Below, piece by piece: positions 1-5,788 of a stretch of 5,927 nt of DNA (position 1 is its first letter; every line of letters begins with the position of its first letter). Where the stretch lies: the NCBI GenBank assembly GCA_035551935.1, contig DASZMJ010000005.1, positions 1 through 5,927 of the forward strand. Direction: 5' to 3'. The translations under genes were made by a program, and so were the position numbers. This stretch comes from DASZMJ01 sp035551935 (GTDB lineage Bacteria; Planctomycetota; Planctomycetia; Isosphaerales; Isosphaeraceae). The notes under the pieces were generated by a model. The model saw nothing but the letters and a program-made list of their open reading frames with translations, did no database searches and was not told where the DNA came from.

Positions 1-4
1 TCTT

Positions 5-1291
5 TCACCCTCCCCCCTTGTGGGGGAGGGCCGGGGTGGGGGGTAGACCTGATGCCATGCGCTCGAAGTAGTCCTTGAGGTCGGGGATGGAGACGTCGAG
101 GCTGTAACGCTCTTCGATCAACCCGCGCGCGGCGAGTGTCAAGGGCCGATAGGCGGCCGGGTCGGCGAGGACGCGGAGGGAGGACTCGGCCCAGCGGTCG
201 ACGTCGAAGAGGGGCTCGACGAGGCCGTGGACGCCGGGGGTGATGACCTCGCGGACGGGGGGGACGTCGGAGCCGATCACGACGGGGCCGCTGGCCAGGG
301 CGTTGATGAACGACCAGGAGAGGACGAAGGGGACCGTCATGTACAAATGCAGGTCGCTCAGGCGCAGGAGGTCGGCGAGGCGGTCGGGGTGGATGTGGCC
401 GAGGAAGACGAAGCGGGAGAGGTCGTACGTGTCGCGAGATAAGACCCACTGCTTGAAGCTGGGCTGGCCGGTGTGGAGCTTGTCCCAGCCGTAATAGATC
501 TCCTCCTGGCCGGCGACGACGAAGAGGACGTCGGGCCGCTCGCGCGCAATGCGCTTGGCGACTTTCATGAAAACATCGAAGCCGCGCATGGATTCCAGGC
601 CGCGTGCTACATAAGTAACAATCTTCGTGTCCGGCCCGAGCGACCGGCCGCCGAGCAACGCGGAGACCTCGGCGGGCGAGGGCCTGGGTCCGGGCTTGTA
701 TTGCTCGATGTCGATGCCGTCGAAGTGGACCTCGATCTTGGGCCAGAAGCGTTCGGGGAACGACTCCTTCTGCCAGCGCGTGGCCGAATAGCCCCCGTGG
801 CACGAGATCAGGCTCGCGAGGGTCGGGGCGTTGATCGACCGCGGGAAGAAGTGGGCGGGCTCGGCGGGCGGGAGGTCGATCCGGTACGAGATGTCGCGGC
901 GGGCGCGGGCGAAATAGTATTCGCAATAGTTCAAGATGGGACAATCAAAAATATCAGGAAGAAAGAGCGTCGGCGCGCCGCGGCCGCCGTGGGCGACGAC
1001 GAGGTCGGGTTGCAAGTCCTCGAGGGGTCGGGCGGCGTCGTGGACGACCTGGCAGAGGTCGAGGAAGCGGCCGTAGATCTGCGGCCAGGGGGTCGGCGAG
1101 CTCGGTCGCGGCTCGGCCGGCACGGGCAGGCGGCGGAGGTCGAGCGTCTCGAGCATCGCCTTCGACGGCGCCGGGCAATTCGAGAGGGACTCGATCAGGA
1201 AGTGGCACGACCAGCCGTAACGCTCGACGAGCTCGAGCGCCAGGCGGCCGAACTGGGCGGGGAAGGCCTGATGGATGAAGAGGACGCGCAT
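5..1291 (-). CDS. GT4-type glycosyltransferase (downstream member of a tandem pair)
   Basis: This 428-residue protein has the two-Rossmann (GT-B) layout of family 4 glycosyltransferases, which transfer a sugar from an activated donor, usually in polysaccharide or glycolipid synthesis. The N-terminal half starts MRVLFIHQAFPAQFG, typical of the family. At about 101-127 it has HGGRGAPTLFLPDIFD followed by an aromatic stretch, resembling the HPGWGE...LFL segment of a GT4 subgroup. The C-terminal half has TYVARGLESMRGFD (227-239), the expected donor-phosphate-binding region, then LADLLRLSDLHLY (305-317), LSWSFINALASG (324-335) and a VREVI motif. At the position where GT4 enzymes usually carry Glu (EAMA), this protein has Asn330. 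No signal peptide or membrane segment is seen, so it is probably cytoplasmic. The start has no clear Shine-Dalgarno; it lies 12 bp after the stop of the upstream paralogue, suggesting translational coupling. The last 12 or so residues (PPTPALPHKGGG) are encoded by a hairpin repeat. Donor and acceptor cannot be read from the sequence. Confidence 0.88.
   Translation of the reverse strand: MRVLFIHQAFPAQFGRLALELVERYGWSCHFLIESLSNCPAPSKAMLETLDLRRLPVPAEPRPSSPTPWPQIYGRFLDLCQVVHDAARPLEDLQPDLVVAHGGRGAPTLFLPDIFDCPILNYCEYYFARARRDISYRIDLPPAEPAHFFPRSINAPTLASLISCHGGYSATRWQKESFPERFWPKIEVHFDGIDIEQYKPGPRPSPAEVSALLGGRSLGPDTKIVTYVARGLESMRGFDVFMKVAKRIARERPDVLFVVAGQEEIYYGWDKLHTGQPSFKQWVLSRDTYDLSRFVFLGHIHPDRLADLLRLSDLHLYMTVPFVLSWSFINALASGPVVIGSDVPPVREVITPGVHGLVEPLFDVDRWAESSLRVLADPAAYRPLTLAARGLIEERYSLDVSIPDLKDYFERMASGLPPTPALPHKGGG
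8..46. repeat. G/C hairpin repeat at the 3' end of the glycosyltransferase gene
   Basis: Positions 8-16 (CCCTCCCCC) and 22-30 (GGGGGAGGG) form a perfect 9-bp inverted repeat around the 5-nt loop CTTGT. A G-rich flank (CCGGGGTGGGGGG) follows to position 43. The type (CCCTCCCCC-CTTGT-GGGGGAGGG plus a G-rich flank) resembles dispersed intergenic palindromes I recall from G+C-rich genomes; copy number cannot be tested in one window. It lies inside the reading frame of the minus-strand glycosyltransferase and encodes its last residues, PPTPALPHKGGG, just before the TGA at 5-7. It could also act as a transcription-terminating or mRNA-stabilising hairpin for the operon, but no U-tract follows. Confidence 0.6.
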
Positions 1292-1303
1292 CGATGTGTC
1301 GGC

Positions 1304-2563
1304 TCAGCGCCCCCCCTCGGCCACCAGGCGGTTGAGCAGGGCCGCGAGCCTCGGCAGCGTCACCTCGCGCGCGAATCGCTCTCTCGCGGCCGCCGCCGCG
1401 GCCTCCCCGAGCGGCCGGTGGCCCGCCGGGTCGTCGAGCGCGGCCAGCGCCAGCCGCGCCAACGTCTCCACATCGCCCGGGGGGGCCAGCAGGGCGGACT
1501 CTCCACCCTCCAGGAACTCCCGCAACGGCGCCGAGTCGGCCGCGAGGATGACCCGGCCGGCCATCATCGCCTCGACGAGCGACCGCGAGACGGGGTAGGT
1601 CCGGCCCGGGTAGACGTGCAGGTCGCTGATCGAGAGGAGATCGGTCACGACCCCGGGCGCGACGGCGCCGAGGGCCCAGAACCGCTCCGGGTCGTGGGGC
1701 GGCGACTGGGCGAAGAGCTGGGCGCGGTAGTCCTGGTTGTAGTGGGTGACGTCGAGCCCGCGGCGGACGACGGGGTCGCCGACGGCGATGCAGATCACGT
1801 CGGCTCGTGCTTTCAATAAAAGGTTTGATAATGCGAGGAAGCGGTCGAAGCCGCGGAGGCGGTCGAGCGACCGGGCGATGAAGCTGACGACGCGGGTGCC
1901 CTCGGGGATCGCCCGGCCGGCGACGGAACGGGGCGAGCCGGGGGGCCGGGGTCGGAAGCGGCGGTGGTCGACGCCGTCGTGGAGGACGACGAAGTCGTCG
2001 CGGTATTCGGGCGGGTACAGGTCGCGCTGCCAGGCGGAGGTGGTCCAGGGGGTGACGCCGTTCTCGAGGTCGAGCAGGTCGACGGCGGTGCTGGCGCGCC
2101 GCCAGTGGTAGTAGGCGGGGGGTGTGTCGGGCCCGGCCTCGTCGGCGAGGTCGCCGGCGCGGGGCGGGAAGAAGTAATCGAAGAGGTTCACGACCGGGGC
2201 GCCGGGGGCGTAGACGGGGACGAACAAGGTCGAGCCCAGGTCGGCCGAGCGGCCGAGGACGGCGTCGACCGGGCGCGGTCGGCGGGCGTCGAGGGCCTCC
2301 CAGCAGCCGTAGGCGTAGCAGAGCGAGCGTTCGAGGTTGCGCGACCAGGCCACGCTCGCCTCGCGGGCGACGCCGCCGACCTTGTAGGAGACGACGTCGA
2401 GCCCCTGCCCGACCGACGGCGGCCAGAAGGCCTTCGGCTCGGTCGTCGCGCAGTAGAAGTGGCAGCGGAACCCCCTGGCGCGGACGAGCCAGTCGGCGAC
2501 CGCCCCCAGGCGGCCGGGGAATCGCGGCTCGACGCAGAGCAGGTGGAGCGGGTCCTGGTCCAT
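1304..2563 (-). CDS. GT4-type glycosyltransferase (upstream member of the pair)
   Basis: This 419-residue GT-B glycosyltransferase is paralogous to the next gene on the same strand. Colinear matches include GSTLFVPVYAPGAPVVNLFD (110-129), VLHDGVDHRRFRP (193-205), VVSFIARSLDRLRGFDRFL (225-243), VTDLLSISDLHVY (306-318), RSLVEAMMAG (327-336) and SAPLREFL (344-351). The Glu expected in the C-terminal nucleotide-sugar-binding motif is present (Glu331), so this copy looks catalytically intact. The role is transfer of a sugar from a nucleotide-activated donor to an unknown acceptor, presumably in surface polysaccharide or glycoconjugate assembly. No signal peptide or membrane helix is visible. The ATG at 2563 is preceded by GGAGG (2575-2579 on the plus strand, as CCTCC) at a slightly long spacing of 11 nt. 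A promoter candidate lies just upstream. The gene stops 12 bp before the second glycosyltransferase, so the two very likely form an operon. Which sugar is transferred cannot be inferred. Confidence 0.9.
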   Translation of the reverse strand: MDQDPLHLLCVEPRFPGRLGAVADWLVRARGFRCHFYCATTEPKAFWPPSVGQGLDVVSYKVGGVAREASVAWSRNLERSLCYAYGCWEALDARRPRPVDAVLGRSADLGSTLFVPVYAPGAPVVNLFDYFFPPRAGDLADEAGPDTPPAYYHWRRASTAVDLLDLENGVTPWTTSAWQRDLYPPEYRDDFVVLHDGVDHRRFRPRPPGSPRSVAGRAIPEGTRVVSFIARSLDRLRGFDRFLALSNLLLKARADVICIAVGDPVVRRGLDVTHYNQDYRAQLFAQSPPHDPERFWALGAVAPGVVTDLLSISDLHVYPGRTYPVSRSLVEAMMAGRVILAADSAPLREFLEGGESALLAPPGDVETLARLALAALDDPAGHRPLGEAAAAAARERFAREVTLPRLAALLNRLVAEGGR

Positions 2564-2598
2564 CCTCGGGGCGTCCTCCGGCGGTGTTCGACCCGGGT

Positions 2599-2627
2599 AT
2601 CGTGGGACGCGCCTGGCCGGGTGTCAA
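2599..2627 (-). promoter_or_regulatory. Candidate sigma70-like promoter of the glycosyltransferase operon
   Basis: Read on the minus strand, a perfect TTGACA (-35; plus positions 2622-2627) is followed after 17 nt by CACGAT (2599-2604), which matches three of six bases of TATAAT. Transcription would begin near 2592, leaving a leader of about 30 nt before the ATG at 2563. The exact -35 box, spacing and location are good; the -10 is weak, so this remains a candidate. Confidence 0.42.
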
Positions 2628-2650
2628 GCGCGCCGGCGGGTCAAATTCGC

Positions 2651-2679
2651 TTGACGGAAAATGCGGGCCGGCGTAAAGT
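2651..2679 (+). promoter_or_regulatory. Candidate sigma70-like promoter of the FlgI-like gene
   Basis: TTGACG (2651-2656) is separated by exactly 17 nt from TAAAGT (2674-2679), which matches four of six bases of the -10 consensus. Transcription would begin near 2686, giving a leader of about 115 nt before the ATG at 2801. The -35 box also forms the right half of a 5-bp dyad, GTCAA (2640-2644) and TTGAC (2651-2655), which could be an operator. Only 23 bp separate it from the minus-strand -35 box. Confidence 0.5.
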
Positions 2680-2785
2680 CCGCCCGCCGTCGGGTCCCCC
2701 GCGCCGGTTGCGAGGGCGGGGCGCGCGGCGACGAGCCTGGGCCGCAAGGAAGCGGGCCGGGGGTCGCGCGACGCGAGGGCCTGGC

Positions 2786-2792
2786 AAGGAGG
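2786..2792 (+). promoter_or_regulatory. Strong Shine-Dalgarno that fixes the FlgI-like start
   Basis: AAGGAGG lies 8 nt before the ATG at 2801. The reading frame is open far upstream, but this site and the signal peptide that follows the ATG settle the start at 2801. Near-perfect complementarity to the 16S 3' end predicts efficient initiation. Confidence 0.8.
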
Positions 2793-2800
2793 CAAGGCGG

Positions 2801-4585
2801 ATGCGGCGACAGCAATCCGGTCGGGTGCCGGCCCTCGCGGTCCTCGCGGCCTTCCTCGCCGCGCCGATGGCGTTCGGCGCCGGCGGGCCGTCCAAGGTCG
2901 AGGAGACGGTCTCCGACCTCGCCTTCGTCGCCACGAGCCAGGAGGTCCCCGTCGAGGGGGTCGGCCTGGTCATGAACCTCGACGGCACCGGCTCGGACCC
3001 CGCGCCGGACATCCATCGCAAGAAGCTGGTCGACGAGATGCGCAAGGCCCGCGTCGACCGGCCCGACCTGTGGCTGGCCAACGGCCAGACGTCGCTGGTG
3101 CTGGTCCGGACGAAGATCCCGCCGGGGATCGGCCCGGCCGACGGCCTGGATGTGGAGGTCGTCCTGCCGCCGGGGAGCAAGACGACGAGCCTGGCCGGCG
3201 GCTGGCTGATCCAGGCCCGCCTGACCGAGGTCGGCATCGACAAGCAGGGCAACGAGCGCGAGGGGCGCTACCTCGCCTGGGCGATGGGCCCGGTGATGAC
3301 CGGCACCAAGGACAAGCCCGACGACCTGAAGTCGGGCCGCATCCTCGGCGGCGGACACGTCAAGAAGGAGATCCCCTACCTCCTGCTGATCAAGCCCCAG
3401 CACCAGAGCGGCCGGACCGCGGCCCTGCTCGAGGCGATCGTCCGGAAGCGGTTCAACCAGCACCAGGGGCACGAGCGCGTCGGCATGGCGACGGCCAAGA
3501 GCGACAAGCACCTCGAGCTCCGCGTGCCGCGGGTCTACCACCAGAACCAGAGTCGGTATTTCCAGGTCGTGCGGCTCCTGCCGGTCGCCGAGACGCCCGA
3601 CCTCGACGCCGAGCGCCGCAAGCGTTGGGGCAAGGAGCTGCTCGACCCGAAGACCGCGGGCGTGGCGGCCTTGAAGCTCGAGGGGCTGGGCACCGAAACG
3701 ATCCCCGAGCTGAAGGCGGCCCTGACCAGCCCCGACGCCCAGGTCCGGTTCTTCGCCGCCGAGGCGCTGGCGTATCTGGGTGACGAGTCGTGCGTGCCCG
3801 AGCTGGCCCGCACGGCGGTCGAGCGCGAGGAGTTCCGCGCCTACGCCCTGTCGGCCCTGGCGACGGTCGACGAGCCCGTCGCCACGATCCAGCTCCGCAA
3901 GCTGATGGACCAGCCCGACCCGAAGGTCCGCTACGGCGCCTTCAACGCCTTGCGGCGGCAGGACCCGACCGACGGCTTCCTCGGGCGGGTCCGGCTGGCC
4001 GAGGACGAGCCCGAGCCGCAGGCCGACAACCCGATGGCCATGCCCTTGCCGCCGGTGCGGTCGCGGAACCGGGCTCCCGACCCCTTCGCGCTGTACATCG
4101 TCGACAGCGACGGCCCGCCGATGGTCCACGTCTCGCGGGCCCGGCGGCCCGAGATCGTGGTCTTCGGCCGCGGCCAGCGGCTCGCCACGCCGTTGGTGCT
4201 CGGGGGCTCGGGCACGTTCCTGATCAACGCCGACCTCGGCGACGAGCAGCTCCAGCTCAGCCGGATCGGCACCGGAGGGGCCGGCCGCGGCGACCGCAAG
4301 GTGGCCGTGCCGCCGGACCTCGGCGAGGTGATCCGGCAGCTCGCCCGGCTCGACGCGACCTATCCCGAGATCGTCGCGCTGTTGACCCAGGCCCAGCGGC
4401 AGGCCAACCTTCCCGGCCCGCTGATCGTCGACGCCACCCCCCTGCCCGACCCGAAGTACACCGAGGCCCAGCTCGCCGGCAAGGACGCCGGCAAGAAGGA
4501 TGATGCCGTCCAGCGGGCCAAGGCCGACGCCCCCCAGGGCCGCCGTGGCCTGATCGGCCGGCTCCGCGGCCGCCTCGGCCGCTGA
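2801..4585 (+). CDS. Secreted FlgI (P-ring)-like protein with inserted HEAT-like repeats
   Basis: This 594-residue protein is a FlgI homologue. FlgI normally forms the flagellar P-ring around the rod in the periplasm. Residues 1 to about 26 form a Sec signal peptide (basic start, Ala/Leu core, AFGA end). FlgI-like landmarks follow: VGLVMNLDGTGSDP (54-67; FlgI has GYGLVVGLDGTGD), VLVRTKIPPGIGPADGLDVEV (100-120; FlgI AVMVTASLPPF...IDVVV), TTSLAGGWL (128-136; KSLRGGTLL), GRILGGGHVKKEIP (179-192; GRITNGAVIERELP), TAALLEAI (206-213) and LELRVP (238-243). At about 263-395 the resemblance stops and three HEAT-like helical repeats appear (about 299-330, 331-359, 360-389), then a Pro/Glu-rich linker (400-428). 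FlgI similarity appears to resume: LGEVIRQLARLDATYPEIVA (507-526) matches the [20 protein letters not shown]-type end of FlgI. The tail (552-594) is basic and low complexity. FlgI is usually about 365 residues, so this is much longer. It has one Cys (331), inside the HEAT block, so the E. coli FlgI disulfide is absent. No flagellar gene is adjacent, so a flagellar role is unproven. Confidence 0.82.
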   Translation: MRRQQSGRVPALAVLAAFLAAPMAFGAGGPSKVEETVSDLAFVATSQEVPVEGVGLVMNLDGTGSDPAPDIHRKKLVDEMRKARVDRPDLWLANGQTSLVLVRTKIPPGIGPADGLDVEVVLPPGSKTTSLAGGWLIQARLTEVGIDKQGNEREGRYLAWAMGPVMTGTKDKPDDLKSGRILGGGHVKKEIPYLLLIKPQHQSGRTAALLEAIVRKRFNQHQGHERVGMATAKSDKHLELRVPRVYHQNQSRYFQVVRLLPVAETPDLDAERRKRWGKELLDPKTAGVAALKLEGLGTETIPELKAALTSPDAQVRFFAAEALAYLGDESCVPELARTAVEREEFRAYALSALATVDEPVATIQLRKLMDQPDPKVRYGAFNALRRQDPTDGFLGRVRLAEDEPEPQADNPMAMPLPPVRSRNRAPDPFALYIVDSDGPPMVHVSRARRPEIVVFGRGQRLATPLVLGGSGTFLINADLGDEQLQLSRIGTGGAGRGDRKVAVPPDLGEVIRQLARLDATYPEIVALLTQAQRQANLPGPLIVDATPLPDPKYTEAQLAGKDAGKKDDAVQRAKADAPQGRRGLIGRLRGRLGR

Positions 4586-4891
4586 GCCGGGGCGGCCCGA
4601 TTTCCGACCCGTCCCGACTCGACCCCGCCCCGTCCCGACCCGCCCCACCGCCTCGCCGTGACCAGCCGATCGGACCCCCTCGACCGCCCCGCGCGGCGGG
4701 CCGTGCTCGGCCCATCCTAAAGTCGCACGCCGCGCCGTTCGAAAATTAGTCTTGACGGTCAGGTCCGCTACGGCAAGGAGGCGAACAGACGACCCCTTCC
4801 TGTGCCGGGCGGCCCCCCCCGCGTGGAGCGAGGGGGAGTCGCCGACCCGTCGCAACTCGGGACGTAGGATAACAGGAGAGGCCCCGCGCCC

Positions 4892-4934
4892 CGACGCCGC
4901 GCCCCGGCCCAAGGCCGGGCCCAACGCGGCGCCG
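4892..4934. repeat. Two-tier G/C hairpin in the regulator's upstream region
   Basis: The inner stem CCCGGCC (4903-4909) pairs perfectly with GGCCGGG (4913-4919) across a CAA loop. An outer stem CGCCGCG (4895-4901) pairs perfectly with CGCGGCG (4925-4931), separated from the inner one by a small asymmetric internal loop. Two more pairs (4892-4893 with 4933-4934) follow a mismatch. In transcribed RNA this would be a very stable stem. It may be a leader structure or a termination or attenuation element; no U-tract follows. High G+C makes chance pairing more likely. Confidence 0.4.
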
Positions 4935-5058
4935 ACCGCCACGACAGGCAACGGCCAACGACCGGCCGCCCACGCCCGTTTCCCTCGCTCGCGAGGGGAC
5001 GGCACGGCGCGCCCCGGCCGCCGGCCGCGCCGCGCCGGGGCGGCCAAACGGGTCCCGA

Positions 5059-5079
5059 CGGAGGGGTCAACTACCTCCG
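5059..5079. repeat. Perfect 6-bp dyad upstream of the regulator start
   Basis: CGGAGG (5059-5064) and CCTCCG (5074-5079) form an inverted repeat around GGTCAACTA, 38 nt before the ATG at 5118. It could be an operator for autoregulation or a leader hairpin. Its arms resemble Shine-Dalgarno and anti-Shine-Dalgarno sequence, which may be coincidental. Confidence 0.3.
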
Positions 5080-5104
5080 AGGTCTCGCGCCATTCCCATG
5101 CGAG

Positions 5105-5109
5105 TGGAG
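5105..5109 (+). promoter_or_regulatory. Shine-Dalgarno that fixes the HTH-receiver start
   Basis: TGGAG is placed 8 nt before the ATG at 5118. This selects that ATG over the longer in-frame extension beginning as far back as 4752. The site lies inside a 7-codon mini-frame (5098-5121) whose stop overlaps the ATG. Confidence 0.65.
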
Positions 5110-5117
5110 TCCTCGAT

Positions 5118-5687
5118 ATGAAGAAGGTGTTCACAACCGGCCAGGTCGCGAAGATCTGCCAGGTCGCGCCCCGGACGGTCAGCAAGTGGTTCGACTCGGG
5201 CCGCTTGCGCGGATATCGCATCCCCGGCTCTCAGGACCGCCGGATCCCTCGCGAGCAACTGCTCCGCTTCCTCAAAGAGAACGGCATGCCGCTGGGGACC
5301 CTGGAGGCCGAGGTCTACCATAAAATCCTCGTCGTCGGCGCCGACGCCCCGATGCTGGCGGCGCTCCGCGAGCACCTGCGCGAGTCCGACGACTTCCGCA
5401 TCGAGACCGCCGCCTCGGGCTTCGAGGCCGGCATCCGCGCCGAGAGCTTCCACCCCGACTGCATCGTCATCGACCTGGCCGTCGGCCGGATCGAGGCGGC
5501 GCAGATCGCCCAGAACCTCCGCCGCTCCGAGGACCACCAGACCACCGTCCTCGTCGCCCTCACCAGCGACGAGCCCGGCGAGGAGGTCTACAACCTCGGC
5601 TTCAACGACGCCTTCAAGAAGCCCTTCGACGGCGCCCTGCTCGCCGAGCGCGTCCGCCGCCTCATCTCCCAGAAGAAGGCCGACTGA
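5118..5687 (+). CDS. MerR/excisionase-type HTH protein with degenerate receiver domain
   Basis: This 189-residue protein is a probable cytoplasmic DNA-binding regulator. Residues 4-57 form an HTH_17 or MerR-like domain: FTTGQVAKICQVAPRTVSKW contains the helix-turn-helix, and SGRLRGYRIPGSQDRRIPRE (27-46) the wing typical of BldC/excisionase folds. After a short linker (58-67), residues 68-187 form a CheY-like receiver: KILVVGADAP (beta 1), CIVIDL with the candidate phosphoacceptor Asp119, LVALTS with Thr149, and FKKPF with Lys168. The acidic pair that binds Mg2+ at the end of beta 1 (usually DD) is replaced by Gly74-Ala75, with only Asp76 left, so normal phosphorylation is doubtful. The order, HTH first and receiver last, is the reverse of most response regulators. 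The start is the ATG at 5118, with TGGAG 8 nt upstream. No histidine kinase is adjacent. It follows the FlgI-like gene by 532 bp and is probably transcribed separately. I recall close relatives as common in planctomycetes; the target genes are unknown. Confidence 0.87.
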   Translation: MKKVFTTGQVAKICQVAPRTVSKWFDSGRLRGYRIPGSQDRRIPREQLLRFLKENGMPLGTLEAEVYHKILVVGADAPMLAALREHLRESDDFRIETAASGFEAGIRAESFHPDCIVIDLAVGRIEAAQIAQNLRRSEDHQTTVLVALTSDEPGEEVYNLGFNDAFKKPFDGALLAERVRRLISQKKAD

Positions 5688-5742
5688 GGCGCGTCCCACG
5701 CCCCATCCCGACCCGGACCCGACCACCGCGCCCGCGGGCCGA

Positions 5743-5771
5743 CCCTCCCCCCGGAGGGCCCGCCCTCGGGC
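5743..5771 (+). terminator. Possible terminator hairpins after the HTH-receiver gene
   Basis: Two hairpins lie back to back: CCCTCC-CCCC-GGAGGG (5743-5758) and GCCCG-CCCT-CGGGC (5758-5771). They begin about 55 nt after the stop codon. A 10-bp palindrome, GCCCGCGGGC, sits just before them (5730-5739). Only a short ATTT follows (5778-5781), so an intrinsic terminator is possible but not convincing. Confidence 0.3.
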
Positions 5772-5788
5772 GCGGCCATTTCCTCCCA

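Larger units (their letters stand above)
4586..5117. other. 532-bp non-coding region with low-complexity DNA and dyads
   Basis: I find no convincing gene here. The frame of the downstream regulator is open back to 4752, but that extension has no family-like content and is rich in Arg, Pro, Ala and Thr. Positions 4600-4650 are C-rich and carry an 11-bp direct repeat, CCCGTCCCGAC, at 4608-4618 and 4629-4639. A hairpin GGGCCG-TGCT-CGGCCC sits at 4698-4713; it could end transcription of the FlgI-like gene but has no U-tract. TTGACG at 4752-4757 lacks a -10 box at normal spacing. A C8 run lies at 4813-4820. TAGGAT (4865-4870) is a possible -10 with only a weak -35 near 4842. Further dyads lie at 4892-4934 and 5059-5079. 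The region probably combines the FlgI-like 3' end with the promoter or long leader of the regulator. Confidence 0.6.

Noticed and set aside
473..1819. 448-codon plus-strand frame antisense to the glycosyltransferases
   Set aside because: It is rich in Glu, Arg, Gly and Val with no domain signal, as expected of the complement of G+C-biased codons.
2763..2772. Palindrome GTCGCGCGAC as an operator
   Set aside because: Short CG-rich palindromes are expected by chance at this G+C content, and it has no second copy or meaningful spacing to the promoter.
954..2795. 613-codon minus-strand frame overlapping both glycosyltransferases
   Set aside because: Its translation is dominated by Arg, Pro and Ala. 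It runs out of frame through two genes that have clear GT4 motifs.
4752..4757. TTGACG as a -35 box for the regulator
   Set aside because: No acceptable -10 hexamer lies 16-19 nt downstream; the sequence there is the AAGGAGG stretch.
4802..4873. Small GTG-started frame after AAGGAGG at 4775-4781
   Set aside because: The spacing from the Shine-Dalgarno to GTG is about 20 nt, the product would be only 23 residues, and it shows no family features.
4752..5117. N-terminal extension of the HTH-receiver protein
   Set aside because: The added 122 residues are low complexity and resemble translated spacer. The ATG at 5118 has a well-spaced Shine-Dalgarno and begins exactly at the HTH domain.
2624..5221. 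Very long open frame on the minus strand opposite the FlgI-like gene (865 codons)
   Set aside because: It is the antisense shadow of a G+C-rich gene. It has no recognisable family content, and it crosses an intergenic region and two well-supported genes on the other strand.
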